Assembly: GCA_026225945.1 (NCBI GenBank)
Contig: JAMJFZ010003746.1
Coordinates: 5,816,501-5,880,500, forward strand
DNA: 64,000 bases
Direction of reading: 5' to 3'
Source: Cricetomys ansorgei
Taxonomy: Eukaryota; Chordata; Mammalia; Rodentia; Nesomyidae
Shown: one piece after another, positions 47,560 to 60,005 of the stretch
Numbering within the stretch: position 1 is the first letter of the stretch
Layout of the letters: each line of letters starts with the position of its first letter
Translations under genes and position numbers: made by a program
The notes under the pieces: generated by a model
What the model was told of the DNA's origin: nothing
Databases searched by the model: none
The model's input: the letters and a program-made list of their open reading frames with translations, nothing else

Positions 47560-48200
47560 GTATTTACTATATATCAAAACATAAAATAATTCTCATTGTT
47601 TAGACACTTCTCAAAAGAAGAAATACAAGTGGCCAATGACATCTTTAGCCATAATGGAAATATAAATCAAACCTATATTAAGATTCCACCATAGAATAAA
47701 TATCACCAAGAAATTAAAGAACAGGTTCTGGATAGAATAGGGAGGGAAGAGAAATTGTTATGCACTGTTGGTGGGAATGTAAGTTAATTCAGTTGTTATG
47801 GAAATCAATATGGACATCCACCAAAAGCTCAAGCAGAACCACCAAACTGTATATCCAAAGAAACCTAAGTCCACATACAGGTCATGTTTATTGCTACACT
47901 ATTCATGATGGACAAATTATAGAATCACAAATCGGTGCTCACCAATAAATGAATGGACAGATAAAATGTGGGGTGTATGTACAACAGAGCTTCACTCAGT
48001 TATTAGGACTGGACTATGTTACTTGCAGGTAGATAAATATTTCATGCTTGTTCTCATATACGGAAACTAGACTTTTAAAAGGGGGTGGGATAAGACTGGA
48101 AACAGGCAATTTGGGGAAAGGGGGTGGGCAGTGGGAGGGAAGAAGAGAACAAGGGAAGGCAACGGGGAAGGGAATACAGGTGGTCAGTGATTGCATAAAT
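47560..48200 (+). mobile_element. L1 ORF2 3' end and 3' UTR
   Basis: The landmarks acttctcaaaagaagaaata, gttggtgggaatgtaagtta and attgctacactattcatgat, followed by a G-rich 3' UTR, identify a 5'-truncated forward L1. Confidence 0.7.
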
Positions 48201-48339
48201 TATATCAGGGAATTGCTAGTTTCCCTGCTGCCGTCCAAACAGTGATCCACCTTACAGAATCCCTGCTTTGGCCACAGCTTCCATATTTAATGTGATGGAT
48301 ATTAAAATATACGTGAGCAAAAATACCATAATAAACCAA

Positions 48340-48905
48340 GAAAACTCTGAGAAAGCAATGTTTTCTTTCCTGGGTTTATGTGCAGAGAACAGACGCAGAG
48401 AGAGGATTTGGAGACGGCTGACATAAAATGGAGTCAGAATCCTGATGGCAGACTTTAGCCTTCAAACGTAACAGAGCTGAGCGGACTTTGTCAAGAGATT
48501 TTAGAAGCATCAGACTTTCCGCCTGACTACGTACATCAGAGGTGTCTCTGGCTCCCCAGTCACCTTCCTCTTTCCTAGTGACTCACCAAAGTCATACAGG
48601 AAAATTGGCAACATGTTTCATAATCTTCCCTGAAATGCAATCCTGTTGAAAAGTACCGTCTTGCCATGAGCAATCAGACTTCCTGTTCTGGCGTGTGGTT
48701 TCCTGTTCGTCTTGAGCACCGTGCTGAATTCCGAATTCTCAGTACGTAAATCCCACTGCTTCACTTGGAGACCTGAAGCATTTCAAACTGAATGTGAGAG
48801 ATGACGCTTTAGACTTCACCAACACAACTACGCCTCTTGTAGTGTTCCCTACGAAAGTGAGCAACCAGATTCATAGCTCATGTTGTAAATCTAAGACTCA
48901 TTAGA
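48340..48905. promoter_or_regulatory. Non-repetitive island with ETS, AP-1 and RUNX-like sites
   Basis: Between two L1 pieces lies a more GC-balanced stretch with TTCCTCTTTCC (48564-48575), TGACTCA (48579-48585), ACTTCCTG (48679-48686) and TGTGGTTTCCTG (48694-48705). This mix is typical of myeloid enhancers. It is a motif-based guess only. Confidence 0.3.
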
Positions 48906-48909
48906 AATT

Positions 48910-49640
48910 TTCCATGCTTTTATTTAAATACATATATTTGATTTTAAAATTAAAATATAATTACACAATTTATCCGCCTCCTTTCCCTCCCTTTCATCCA
49001 CCCCATGTATCACCCCCTCACTCCCTCTCAGATTCATGGCTTCTTTTTCTTATATGTATAAAGCATAAATACATAAATACAGTCTGTGAAGTCTGTTTAG
49101 CGTTGCTTGTAAGTATATAATTCCAGAAATGATCACTTGGAATTGATAATAGATTTAGGGGCTCGTCTCTGGGAAAGACTAATTGTTTTCTCAGTGGTTG
49201 TCAGTTGCCTGTAGCTCTTTGTCTAGGGGTGGCACCCTGTGAACTTAGTCCCTTCCATGTTCGTGTGTCCGTTGGTGTTGTTTGAGGTCTCATGGGTGCA
49301 GCTTCCCTGACAATTCTAGGATACATGATCTCATAGCTGGCTTCTTATGATCTTTCTACTTCTTCTTCTCTGGTGTTCCCTGAGGCTTAAGCGCGGAAGT
49401 CGTGTTGCAGATATATTCATTGGGTCTGGACGCCTCACAGACGGTTGCTCTTTGTGTTCTTACCAGTCGTGGTGTTTTGTAATGGTCTCTGTTTGCTGCA
49501 GGATATGCTGTTCTGTGGGAGGTGAGAGCTAAGGATGAGCATTTCACTTCCAATCACCCCTATGTCATGGAAAACAGAGGGGAGGCAGAGCGATTTGTTA
49601 GAAGTCTCTACAAAATAAATCCTTCTTGAGTTGAAGAAAC
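48910..49640 (-). mobile_element. L1 3' UTR fragment, reverse
   Basis: The sequence ttatccgcctcctttccctc to caccccctcactccctctca, followed by gaggtctcatgggtgcagct, is the common reversed rodent L1 3' UTR. Confidence 0.6.
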
Positions 49641-49849
49641 GCAATTTTATCTATGGTGATGTATGAAGTTGTAGTGTACGGACTTTTTAGTATCTAGTTA
49701 TGCTGATAAATTAAATATCAGGTTTTCTGTCTTTCTTTTGAGAAAAATCTGCATTTTTCTCCTTTAGAAGAGTTAGAGTCTCTTCTTAATGTTTAATTTG
49801 TTAAAAATATTCTGAAGCTGTGAGCCCTAGTTTGCTATCCTGCTTTTTT

Positions 49850-50165
49850 TTTTGGATTCACATATGAGGGTGCAGTCTGTTATGGCAGGGAAGTCACAAC
49901 AGCAGGAATTTCAGGTCACACTGAATCCACAGTCCAAGAGCAGAGGATCAGAGCTTCTGTAGCTCAACTCCCTTTCTCCTTTTTAATCAGTCTTGGACCC
50001 CAACCTTTGGAATGGTGCCACCCGTATTTAGGGTGAATCTCCTCACCTCAATTAACCTAATCTAGAAAAATACCTCCTAGGAGTGCGTAGAGGTTCGTTT
50101 CTATGGTAACTGTAAATCCAGTCAAATTGACAATGAATATTAAGCACCAGAAGTCCACCCTTTGT
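49850..50165. repeat. Rodent LTR-like dispersed repeat
   Basis: The landmarks ggtgccacccgtatttaggg, ctcaattaacctaatctag and ccagtcaaattgacaatga fit a dispersed rodent LTR-like repeat. The family was not assigned. Confidence 0.45.
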
Positions 50166-51315
50166 AAACTTAGTACCCAAAACACATCACTTTTAATTCT
50201 TAACCTACCATCCCTTGTATCTATTGGCTCATGGGTTATCTCATAACGTGAAATATATCACGTCCAAGATAAAAAAGTCTTTATAATCTTTTTTTTCATT
50301 TTTTTCCCTTTTATTGAGAACAGATTATTTTCTCACACACTATATCCTGACTGTGGTTTCCCTCCTACTTCTCCAGTCTCAGCTGAGGTCTGGAAGGTTT
50401 TGCACCAATGATTTTGCCTCTTTGTCATCCTTGCTGAGCCATCCCAGCAACAACCTAACAACCACAGAAAGTGGTTTGTTTCTTCAATGGAATTCGTGTG
50501 GTACATAGAATTAATTGCACCACTGAGCATATCTGCCAGGGTTCACAGCTAGGTAAGACACATGAGGACTTTTCTCCCTCAGTGGTGTGCATAGAATCTT
50601 CCATTTTGAATTTGCTTTTGTACAGTGTTAGAGAGAGAGGTCTAGTTACTAAGATAACTTCTTAAAAAACCTAATACAACCAAACATGGTGTCACACCTC
50701 TTTTATATCAGCACTCAGAAGGCCGAGACTGGAGGGTATCAAGTTTTAGGCCTTCCAGACTAATTAATGTGACCCAACCATAAAAGGAAGGAGAAGAATC
50801 CCAGATCAAAGACCCAGAAAATATTTTAAACAAAATCATAGAAGAAAAATTTCCTAACCTAAAGAATGAGGTGCCTCTATAGGTACAAGAAGCATATACA
50901 GCACCAAATAGATTGGACCAAAAAGAAAGTCTCCTTGCCACATAATAATCAAAACACTAGATATACAGATCAAAGAAAGAATATTAAAAGCTGCAAAAGA
51001 AAAAGAACAAGTAAATAAAGGCAGACCTATTAGAATTACACCTGATTTCTCAATGTAGACTCTAAAAGCTAGACTTGGACAGATGTGCTACAGACCCTAG
51101 AGGCCACTGATGCTAGCCCAGACTACTATATCCAGCAAAACTTTCAAATAAGATATTTGAAGATATTTTCATGATAAAGTCAATTTTAAAAAATATCTAT
51201 ATACAAATTCAGATGTACAGAAAGTGCTAGAAGAAAAACTCCAACACAAAGAGATGAACTCTACCATGAAAACACAGGAAATAATCTCACATCAGCAAAA
51301 CAAAAAAGAAGGAAA

Positions 51316-51395
51316 GCACACACATACACACACACACACACCACCAACCACCACCACCACCACAATCACTACCACCACCACCACCACCAATAACA
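51316..51395 (+). repeat. (CA)n-(CAC)n microsatellite inside the + strand L1
   Basis: It is a simple repeat expanded in the L1 between ORF1 and ORF2. Confidence 0.9.
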
Positions 51396-52082
51396 ACAAA
51401 ATAACAGGAATCAACAATCATTGATCATTAACATCTCTCAATGTCAATGGTCTCAATTCCACAATAAAATGTCACAAACTAACAGAATGGACATGAAAAC
51501 AGGATCCATCCTGCTGCTGCATACAAGAAACACACCTCAACATCAAAGATAGACAGTACCTCAGGTAAAGAGTTGGAAAAGATATTCCAAGCAAATGGAC
51601 CTAAGAAACAAGCTGATGTAGCTATTCTAATATCTAACAAAATAAACTTCAAACCAAATTAATCAAAAGACACAGGGGAGGACACTACGTACTCATCAAG
51701 GGAAAAATCCACCAAGATGATGTCTCAATTCCTGACATCTATGCCCCAAACACAAGGGCACTCACCTTTGTTAAAGAAATACTACCACAGCTTAAATCAC
51801 ACATTGACTCTCACACATTGATAATGGGAGACTTTAGTACCCCACTCTCACCAATGGACAGGCCATCCAAACAAAAACTAAACAGAGAAATACTGGAGTT
51901 AACAGATGCTATAATTCAACTGGACCAAACAGAAATCTAAAGAACATTTCATTTAAACACAAAATAATATACCTTCTTCTCAGCATCCTTTGGAACTCTC
52001 TCTAAAACTGACCACATACTTGGACACAAAGCAAGTCTCACCAAGGAAACTGAAATAACCAGCTATCACCCTGTCATATCGC

Positions 52083-53365
52083 CCTGTGTCAGAGCAACAG
52101 CGGTCAGCATTGGAGCTTCAGAAGGACAGCTTACCAGTTCGCAAAGACTATGATGAGTCTAGCTCAGTTTGACAAAGTCCTGGGGGATTGTTTCCTGAAT
52201 GTTCTTTGTCACTGCTGGGCCTTATTATGCTTGTTGCTGTCATAGTCTCCTTGTCCCTCTTGTGGTATGAAAGTTCAATGCGGGTCTCTAACCCCTCACT
52301 GAGCAGTGTTACTGGCACACGTAACAATGGCGATGATTTTTCCCTCAATCAGTGTCATTTGGGCAAGACAATGTCACTCAGTTAAACTAGTGATTCAATT
52401 GAAGCTTCAGAAAGAATAACTAAAAAACGTGTCGTTAGGGTGTTTTTCGCATATAGTTACAGGATTAGATTAAGATGTTTTGTGAGCTGCCTTAGAATCA
52501 GTAATTTAGGAAGAAAACATATTTTTGCTAGGGACTTGTTTGGTCAGGGTTAGGAAAGCTAGAACAAAGAAAGCTTAATTGTTAGGGCCCATGAGTTTCA
52601 TCTATGAAAAACAGACCCATGATTCAAGAAATAACAAATGTTATTTCAGTGCTCATTGTTAGGCTTGGACTCCTCGACCACAAATAAAATTGATTCTTTC
52701 CTGGTTTCTATAACCAAAGTTTACTAATGAGTTTGGGGTGCACCTCGAGGCTATAGAGCTATTCAACAGATTCTCCTTTTACCTAAAAATAGCAAAAGGA
52801 CACCTGACCAAAGTTTTCTGGTTATAATGAACTTGTTTCACTGTGTTAACTAAGTAAGAATTGTGTTAGGTTAGGATACTATGACGTGTACAGGTTTCCT
52901 AGCAACCGCAAGACTGCAACCTGCCAGCTACAAATAGAAGCTGGCTGTGAGAATACTTGGCTTAAACTCTGATAATCTATAATAGAAAAACTATTGCTTC
53001 TAGGATATAGATGCATTGTGGGGAGAAAATATTTGGGGAACTAGGTGTTTAGGCGTTGGTTTTAAGATAACTTGTTTTTAAAAATGGGGAACTTGTAATC
53101 ACTGAAATGTGAAACCTGTAATCATTATGTGAAGTTTAAGTTTATGATTAAGATGTGATTATAATGTGATCTTTCCCCATGAGAGGCTTTGTTTAAAAAT
53201 ATATATAAGATATACAGAAAAACAAACACAAGTCAGTAGAGAGAGAAGGAGAGAGAAAAGCCTGAATTTAGAGAGAAGTCTGAGTGCACCTATAAAAGGT
53301 GTGATTTCATTCATATTATTTTGCTGACTCTTGCCTCTCTCTCCTGGGAGGGGCCTGAACCTTGG
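52083..53365 (+). mobile_element. Insertion of about 1.3 kb in L1 ORF2, possibly an endogenous retrovirus 3' end
   Basis: L1 homology is lost after ccagctatcaccctgtca and returns at accatgaattaaagctgg. Within the insert, 52188-52385 encodes a strongly hydrophobic segment followed by a short tail and stop, like the membrane end of an envelope remnant. Further on, TATAAAAGG at about 53292 resembles an LTR promoter. Neither is proven; the insert could be another element type. Confidence 0.45.
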
Positions 53366-56300
53366 CAACCATGAATTAAAGCTGGATTTAAACAACAACA
53401 ACAACCACAACAACAGAAAGCTTACAAACTCATGGAGACTGAATAACTCTCTCCTGAATGAAAACTAGGCCAAGAGAGAAATAAAGAAATTGAAGACCTT
53501 CTGGAATTCAATGAAAATGAATGCATAGTGTACTCAAACTTACAGGACACAGTGAAAGTGGTGCTAAGAGGAAAATTCATAACACTGAATGTCTACATAA
53601 AAAAGTTGGAAAGATCTTACACTAGCAACCTAATAGCACACATGAATAACAGTTCTAGAACAAAAAGAAGTAAGCACTCCCAAGAGAAGTATATGGCAGG
53701 AAAGAATCGAACTAGGGGCTGAAATCAATAAAATAGAAGCAAAAAGAATGGTACAAATAAAGCAATGAAACAAAGAGTTGGTTCTTTGAGAAGAACAACA
53801 AGATAGGCAAACCCTTATCCAAACTAAGACACAGAGAATATCCAAATTAACCACATCAGAACCAAAAATAGGGACACCGTTAACACCGAAGAAATCCAAA
53901 TAATCAAAAGGACATAGTATAAAAACCTGCACTCCACCAAATTGGAAAACCTAAAAGAAGTAGATAGTTTTCTCAATAGGTACCACTTACCAAAGTTAAA
54001 TCAGGATTAGATAAATTATTTAAATAGACATATTACCCCTAGTGAAGTAGAAGCAGTCATCAAAAGTCTCCTAACAAAAAACCCCAAAACAAACAAAACC
54101 AGGACATGTCTATTTTAGCACAGAATTCTACCAGACTTTCAAAGAGGAGTTAATGACAACACTTCTCAAATTATTCAAAAAAATAGGAACAGAAGGAACA
54201 TTGCCCAGTTCATTTCATGTGACCACAGTTACCCTGATACCCAAACCACACAAAGACTCGATAAAGAGAATTATAGGCCAACATACCTCATGAAAATAGA
54301 TGCAAAAATGCTCAATAAAATACTCACAAACCAAATCCAAAAACACATAAAAAAAGATCATCTACCATGATTAAATTGACTTCCTCCCAGAGATGCAGGG
54401 ATGTTTCCGTATATGAAAATAGCTAATGAAATCCACTGTATAAACAAATTGAAAAACTAAAAAAGAAAACACACGATCATCTCATTAGATGCAGAAAAGG
54501 CCTTTGGCACAATCCAACACCCCTCATGATAAAAATGCTGGAGAGATCAGGAATACAACGGACATACCTAAACATAATAAAGGCGATTTACAGCAAGCCT
54601 ATAGCAAACATCAAATAAAATGGAGAGAAACTAAAAAAAAAATCCACTAAAATCAAGAACACGACAATGGTGGACACTCTCTCCAAATCTATTCAGTACA
54701 ATACTTGAATTTTGAGCTAGAGCAACAAGACAACTGAAGAAGACCGAGGGAATACAAATTGGAAAGGAAGAAGTCAAACTATTTTATTTGCCGATGATAT
54801 GTTAGCATGTGTAAGTGATTCCAAAAATTCCACCGGGGAACTTCGACGGCTGATAAACACCTTCAGTGAAGTGGCTGGAGACAAGATTAAAAACAAAAAC
54901 AAAAACAAAAACAGAAGCCTTTTACATACAAATGACAAACGAACAGAGAAAGAAATCAGGGAAACGATACTGTTCACAATAGCCACACATAATATAAAAT
55001 ACCTTGGGGTGACTCTAATCAAGGAAGTGGAAGACTTGTGTGAGAAAATCTTCAAGTTTTTGAAGAAGGAAATCGAAGAAGATCCCAGAAGATAGAAAGG
55101 TCTCCCATGCTTGTGGATGGGTGTAATTAACATAGTAAACATGGCCACCCTACCAAAAGCAATCTACAGAATCAATGCAATCCCCACCAAATCCCAACAC
55201 AATTCTTTACAGACCTTGAAAGGACAAGTCTCAAATTCATATGGAAAAACAAAAACCCAGGATAGCTAAAACAATCCTGAACAATAAAAAAGAACTTTAG
55301 GAAGTATCACCATCCCTGATCTCAAGTTGTACTACAGAGCTATACTAATAAAAACTGCCTGGTACTGTATAAAAACAGATATATTAAGCAGTAAATTAGG
55401 ATTGAAGACACAGACCAAAATCCACACACCTATGAACACCTGGTTTTTGATAAAAAGCCAGAAATGCACATTGAAAAAAAGGCAGCATCTTCAACAAATG
55501 GTGCTGGTCAAACTGGACGTCAGCATGTAGAAAAATGCAAATAGGTTCCTATTTACCATCCTGCACAAAACTCAAGTGCAAGTGGATCAAAGACTTCAAC
55601 ATAAAACCGCATATACTAAAACTGACAGAAGAGAAAGAGGGGAAGAGCCTTGAACGCATTGGCACAGGAAAAGCCTTTCTGAACAGAACACCAATAGGAC
55701 AGGCACTAAGATTAACAATAAATGGGACCTCATGGAACAGAAAAGACAAAGGACACCGTCAATCAAAGTAGTAGCCTACAGAATGGAAAAAGATTTTTAC
55801 CAACACCACTTCTGGTAGATGACTAATATCCAAAATATATAAGGAACTCATAAACCAGACATCAACAAACCAAATAATCTATTTTAAAATGGGTTACAGA
55901 TCTAAACAGACATTCTCAAAAAAAGGAATCTCATATGGCTGAGAAATATTTAAAGAAATGTTCAACATCCTTAGCCATCAAGGAAATCCAAATCAAAACT
56001 ACTCTGAGATTCCATCTTACACCTGTCAGAATGACTAAGATCAAATAACACAAGTGACAGCTCATGCTGGTGAGGATGCAGAGCAAGGGGACACTCCTCT
56101 ATCACTGGTGGGAGTGCACACTTGTGCAGCCACTATGGAAATCAATATGGCTGTCCTCAGAAAACTGGGAATCGATCTACTGAAAGATCCAGCTATACTC
56201 TTGGGCATATACCCAAAGGACACTCCGTTCTACGGAAGGACACTTGCTCAACTGCGTTCATCACAGCTTTATTTATAATAGTCAGAAACTGGAAACAACC

Positions 56301-57309
56301 TAGATGCCCCTCAACTGAAGAACTGATAAAGAAAATGTGGTACATTTGCACAACGGATTATTACTCAGTGGTTAAAGGTGGCATTATGAAATTTGCAGGT
56401 AAATAGATGGAACTAGAAAAAATTCATCCTGAGTGAGGTAACCCAGACCCAAAAAGACAAACATGGTATGTATTCACTTATAAGTGGATATTAGCCATTA
56501 AGGAAAGGGATACTCATGCTACAACCCACAAACCCAGAGAGGCTTGGGAACAAGGGGGGCTCTGGGGGGGACGCATGGATCCCTCTGGAAGGGGAAATAG
56601 AATATATTTTGTGGGTGTACTGAGGGCGGGTGGGGATGGGAGCAGAAGGGGTCAGGTGGGAGAGGGAAAGGAGGGGAAAAATGGAGGGAGAGTGTGAGGA
56701 GAGACTGCTGGAACTGGGGGGTATTTAGGAGGTAATGTGGACCTCTAGTGCAGTGGAAACTTCCTGGAATCTATGAAGGTGATTAGTGAGGACTCTTAGA
56801 AATGGAGGATACAGAGCCTGAACTGGCCTTCTGTTGCAGCCAGGCAAGGCTTTCAGTGGCGACGCTGGGACACCAACCGAACCACAAAACCTTCCACCTA
56901 CAATCAGTCCTTCCTGTAAGATTTGCTGGGGCAATGGCGACACTGAACTTATGGTAGTTGCACAGAGCCTACATGACTCTGGACCAGATCCTCTCTGGCT
57001 GTTAGCTTGGTATTTTTGTGGGACTCCTGACAGTGTGAATGGGGGTGTCTCTGACTCTTTTTGCTTGTTCTTGGGACTCTTTCCTTCCTATTGGGTTGCC
57101 TTGCCCAACCTTGATATGAAGACTTTTGCTCTGTGTGTGTGTGTGTGTTTTGGTGCTGTCTCTTGGAGTGTGCTCTTTTCTTAAGAAATGGAAAGGGACT
57201 GGATCTGGGGGGAAAGGGGAGTTGCAGGGGAGCTGGGAGGAGCGGAGTGAGGGGAAACTGTGGTTGGGATGCGAGAGAAATCTACTTTCAATTAAAAAAC
57301 AAACAAACA

Positions 57310-57640
57310 TGGCTGCTGGTGTTAACAGAGCCCCAAATCTATGGCTAAACCATAGGCCCTGGGTGGGGGGAAATCCTGGTAATATTATTCTGCTAAAAGG
57401 ACGTAGTAATAAACTGCCTCCTAAGTTCTCACCTTTATATTCACAGATTAGTATAGCTTTCAACCTTCATTGGAGAATAGAGACCCACAACTGGTCATTA
57501 TTCAGGGAATAAGAGACCATGGAATGCTCAGATCTAAATGAGACACCTATATCCCAGACTCTTTCCTCCAGGGTTCGTGGACCATCTCAGAAAAGAAGGC
57601 AGAAAGGGTGCCAGAGAGAGCCGATGTCTGTTGTGTAACA
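57310..57640 (+). mobile_element. Lx-type L1 3' UTR fragment
   Basis: The motifs agagacccacaactggtca and ataagagaccatggaatgct match the same segment at 14885-14935, placing it as a rodent Lx-type 3' UTR piece directly after the preceding L1. Confidence 0.55.
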
Positions 57641-58144
57641 GTATTTAATAGATAGCACAGTGCAGTTGCTCACATGAACCCTTAACAGCTGGGACTACCT
57701 GCATCAGATATCATAAGATCAAATCAGCAAAACCACCTTGGAGTACAGAGAGGGGGGAGGAGAGGGAGAGAGGGAGAGACTTTTCTTTATTGATGTGGGC
57801 CTGAGAGGCTACTCATTGTCCAGTAGATGGCCCCACATCCAAGCATATACAGGCAGCACTAAGTGGACTCAGTGGGTATTAAACGGTGTGTGTAGTGGGG
57901 AGGGGAAAGTGTGTGTGTGTGGAACAGCAGGATTAAAGAGATAAGAGATAAGAGAACACAACAGATAAGAGAAAATCTTTGCTAGTTAATTATCTGACAG
58001 AGGATTAATATCCAGGATATATGAAGAACTCCCCAAATTAAACATTAAAAAGCAAATCATACAGGCAGTAACTCGGCAAATGATATAAAGTTTCTAACGT
58101 TTCAATAAATATATGAGAAAATGTTCAACATCATAGAAATGAAA

Positions 58145-58312
58145 ATCAAATAGCACTGAGAAGCCTGTCGAGGTGATACACACCTTTAACCCCAGCATTT
58201 GGGAGGCAGAGGCAGGGGATCTCTGTGAGTTTTGAGGCCAGCCTGCTCTACAGAGTGAGATCCAGGAGAGACGTAACTATTATAGTGAGACATTGCCTCA
58301 AAAAACAAAACA
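58145..58312 (+). repeat. B1 SINE
   Basis: A forward B1 reads cacacctttaaccccagcat, gggaggcagaggcagg and ctctacagagtgagatccag, with an A-rich tail. Confidence 0.85.
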
Positions 58313-58557
58313 ACCAAGCAAAGTAGTGCTGAGATTTCAACTACATTAAAAAAATTATGGCATGATGGGAGTCAGTGGTGTTCAGGTACTGAGCCCTGGG
58401 AAGCTGGGATCTGTGTCTGGGACATCCAGACTATTTTCCCCAGGCCAGTGTCAGTGCCTTTTTCATCAAAAAGGCTCTAGCTTGTCTTTATTGCAATGTA
58501 ACACAAGGGTACTTCTGCTAGCGTCTTATGTGACTTGAACCTCTAAAATAACTGGTA

Positions 58558-58560
<3 letters not shown>

Positions 58561-58603
<43 letters not shown>

Positions 58604-58700
58604 AAATGGAGTTACAGATAGTTGCTAGGTACCATATGGGCATGGGAGTGGAGCCTGGGTCCTCTGGAAAAGCAGTCCATGCTCTTTCCAGCCCCTGAAT
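58561..58700. repeat. (CT)n microsatellite and reverse SINE fragment
   Basis: (CT) of about 40 nt lies at 58563-58601. A reversed B2/B3 fragment follows, ending ccatgctctttccagcccc. Confidence 0.75.
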
Positions 58701-59850
58701 ATTATTTATCTTGTCATCCTACTTAATGTCATTCTGAAGCAAAATAAATAAACTAAAAAAATCAATCAAAGAGATTAAGAAAAGATGACCATTTTCTAGT
58801 TAACTCTGACAAGGACTGTGTAGAGTTACAGAGTTCTTCAAGATTTTATAAAAATCCTTTGCAAATGTCATCATATGTTTTTGGTGGAAGAATGACGAAT
58901 TAAGTAAGTTTTATGAGAGGCATAGCTCACTGCAGACAGCTTTAGAACCACTGTTGGGGGGGGCATGACACATCGCCTGCTGATTTCAAGATAGGGACAT
59001 GGCTATTTTTCAAATGAAGAAGTGACACTAACACCTTTGTACCGGAGAATGAATGAGTAAAAGCTATAGTAGAGCAGACTTACAGAGGCTAGCAGGGATG
59101 CCTGTAAGGGGCTCAGCAGCTAATCTTACTACTGATATTGAAAGGGTAGCACAAGAGCGAAGCTGTGTAGAAAATTCTATATGATAATTTCGTTTCTGGA
59201 CGGAAAAAATATTTTCAAAGATATCTATGAAAGGCAAAGATGACATTTGGACTTCTCATTTTCTTCTGATCACCTCCTTTTCTTAATACCATTTACTTTA
59301 TGTTTAGATTGGACAATTTACCCAAGTTCTTGCATGTGATTTTCTCTCGGGCTGTGAAGTATGCTACCTTTTTAAGGGTGTGAAGAATCTGTAAAGTTAA
59401 TCTTTTCTAGAAACATACCCTACATGAAGCTTGTAACCATTATTTACTGGATTGCTTACCAAATAATGCAGTTATGATATCACTCATTCTAAGATGAGTT
59501 ACTAGTTTTTGTCGCTTCCAGAATGGTATGCTTATAATAGCATGGCTGCCCAGTGTTATCTAACTCATCTGCTTCACTGATTATCTACTTCCCAAACCAC
59601 GTGTTACTTATATTATCACAACCAGTATGGTCATGCTGGGGTTTTATTTTCAGGATGGAAGCCTGCATTGTTGGCTTTTTGATGAATGTATTTGACTAAC
59701 TCATTTCTTATCACATTATGAACTGTCACTGTGTATGAATGCCTGGCTCCTTCTTCCTCCTGTTATTACACACATTAGTCTTCCCTCTTCTGGGTACAAA
59801 ATGGACTCTTTCCCCTATGATCACTTGTCTTATAATTTTTTGTGTCTATT
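58701..59850. other. Stretch with no supported feature
   Basis: It is AT-rich, apparently unique sequence. Small ORFs only; no lectin exon was found. Confidence 0.4.
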
Positions 59851-59854
59851 ATTT

Positions 59855-60005
59855 AATTTTTTTTCAAGACAGAGTTTCTCTGTTGTAACTCTGGCTGTCC
59901 TGGAACTCACTCTGTAGACCAGGCTAGCCTTGAACTCACAGAGATCCACCTGCCTCTGCCTCCTGAGCGCTGAGATTAAAGGCATACCACCACCACTCGG
60001 TTTAT
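59855..60005 (-). repeat. B1 SINE
   Basis: A reverse B1 reads gacagagtttctctgttgta, ctgtagaccaggctagcctt and gattaaaggcataccaccac. Confidence 0.9.

Larger units (their letters stand above)
50757..57309 (+). mobile_element. Long L1 retrotransposon, + strand, 5'-truncated in ORF1
   Basis: It starts inside ORF1 (aaaggaaggagaagaatccc onward), continues through ORF2 (51420-56410), then the 3' UTR with G-rich blocks (56560-56700), and ends near ctttcaattaaaaaacaaac. Many stops and frameshifts break ORF2; the longest surviving piece is about 98 codons (54799-55095). A separate insertion of about 1.3 kb lies at 52083-53365. Confidence 0.85.
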
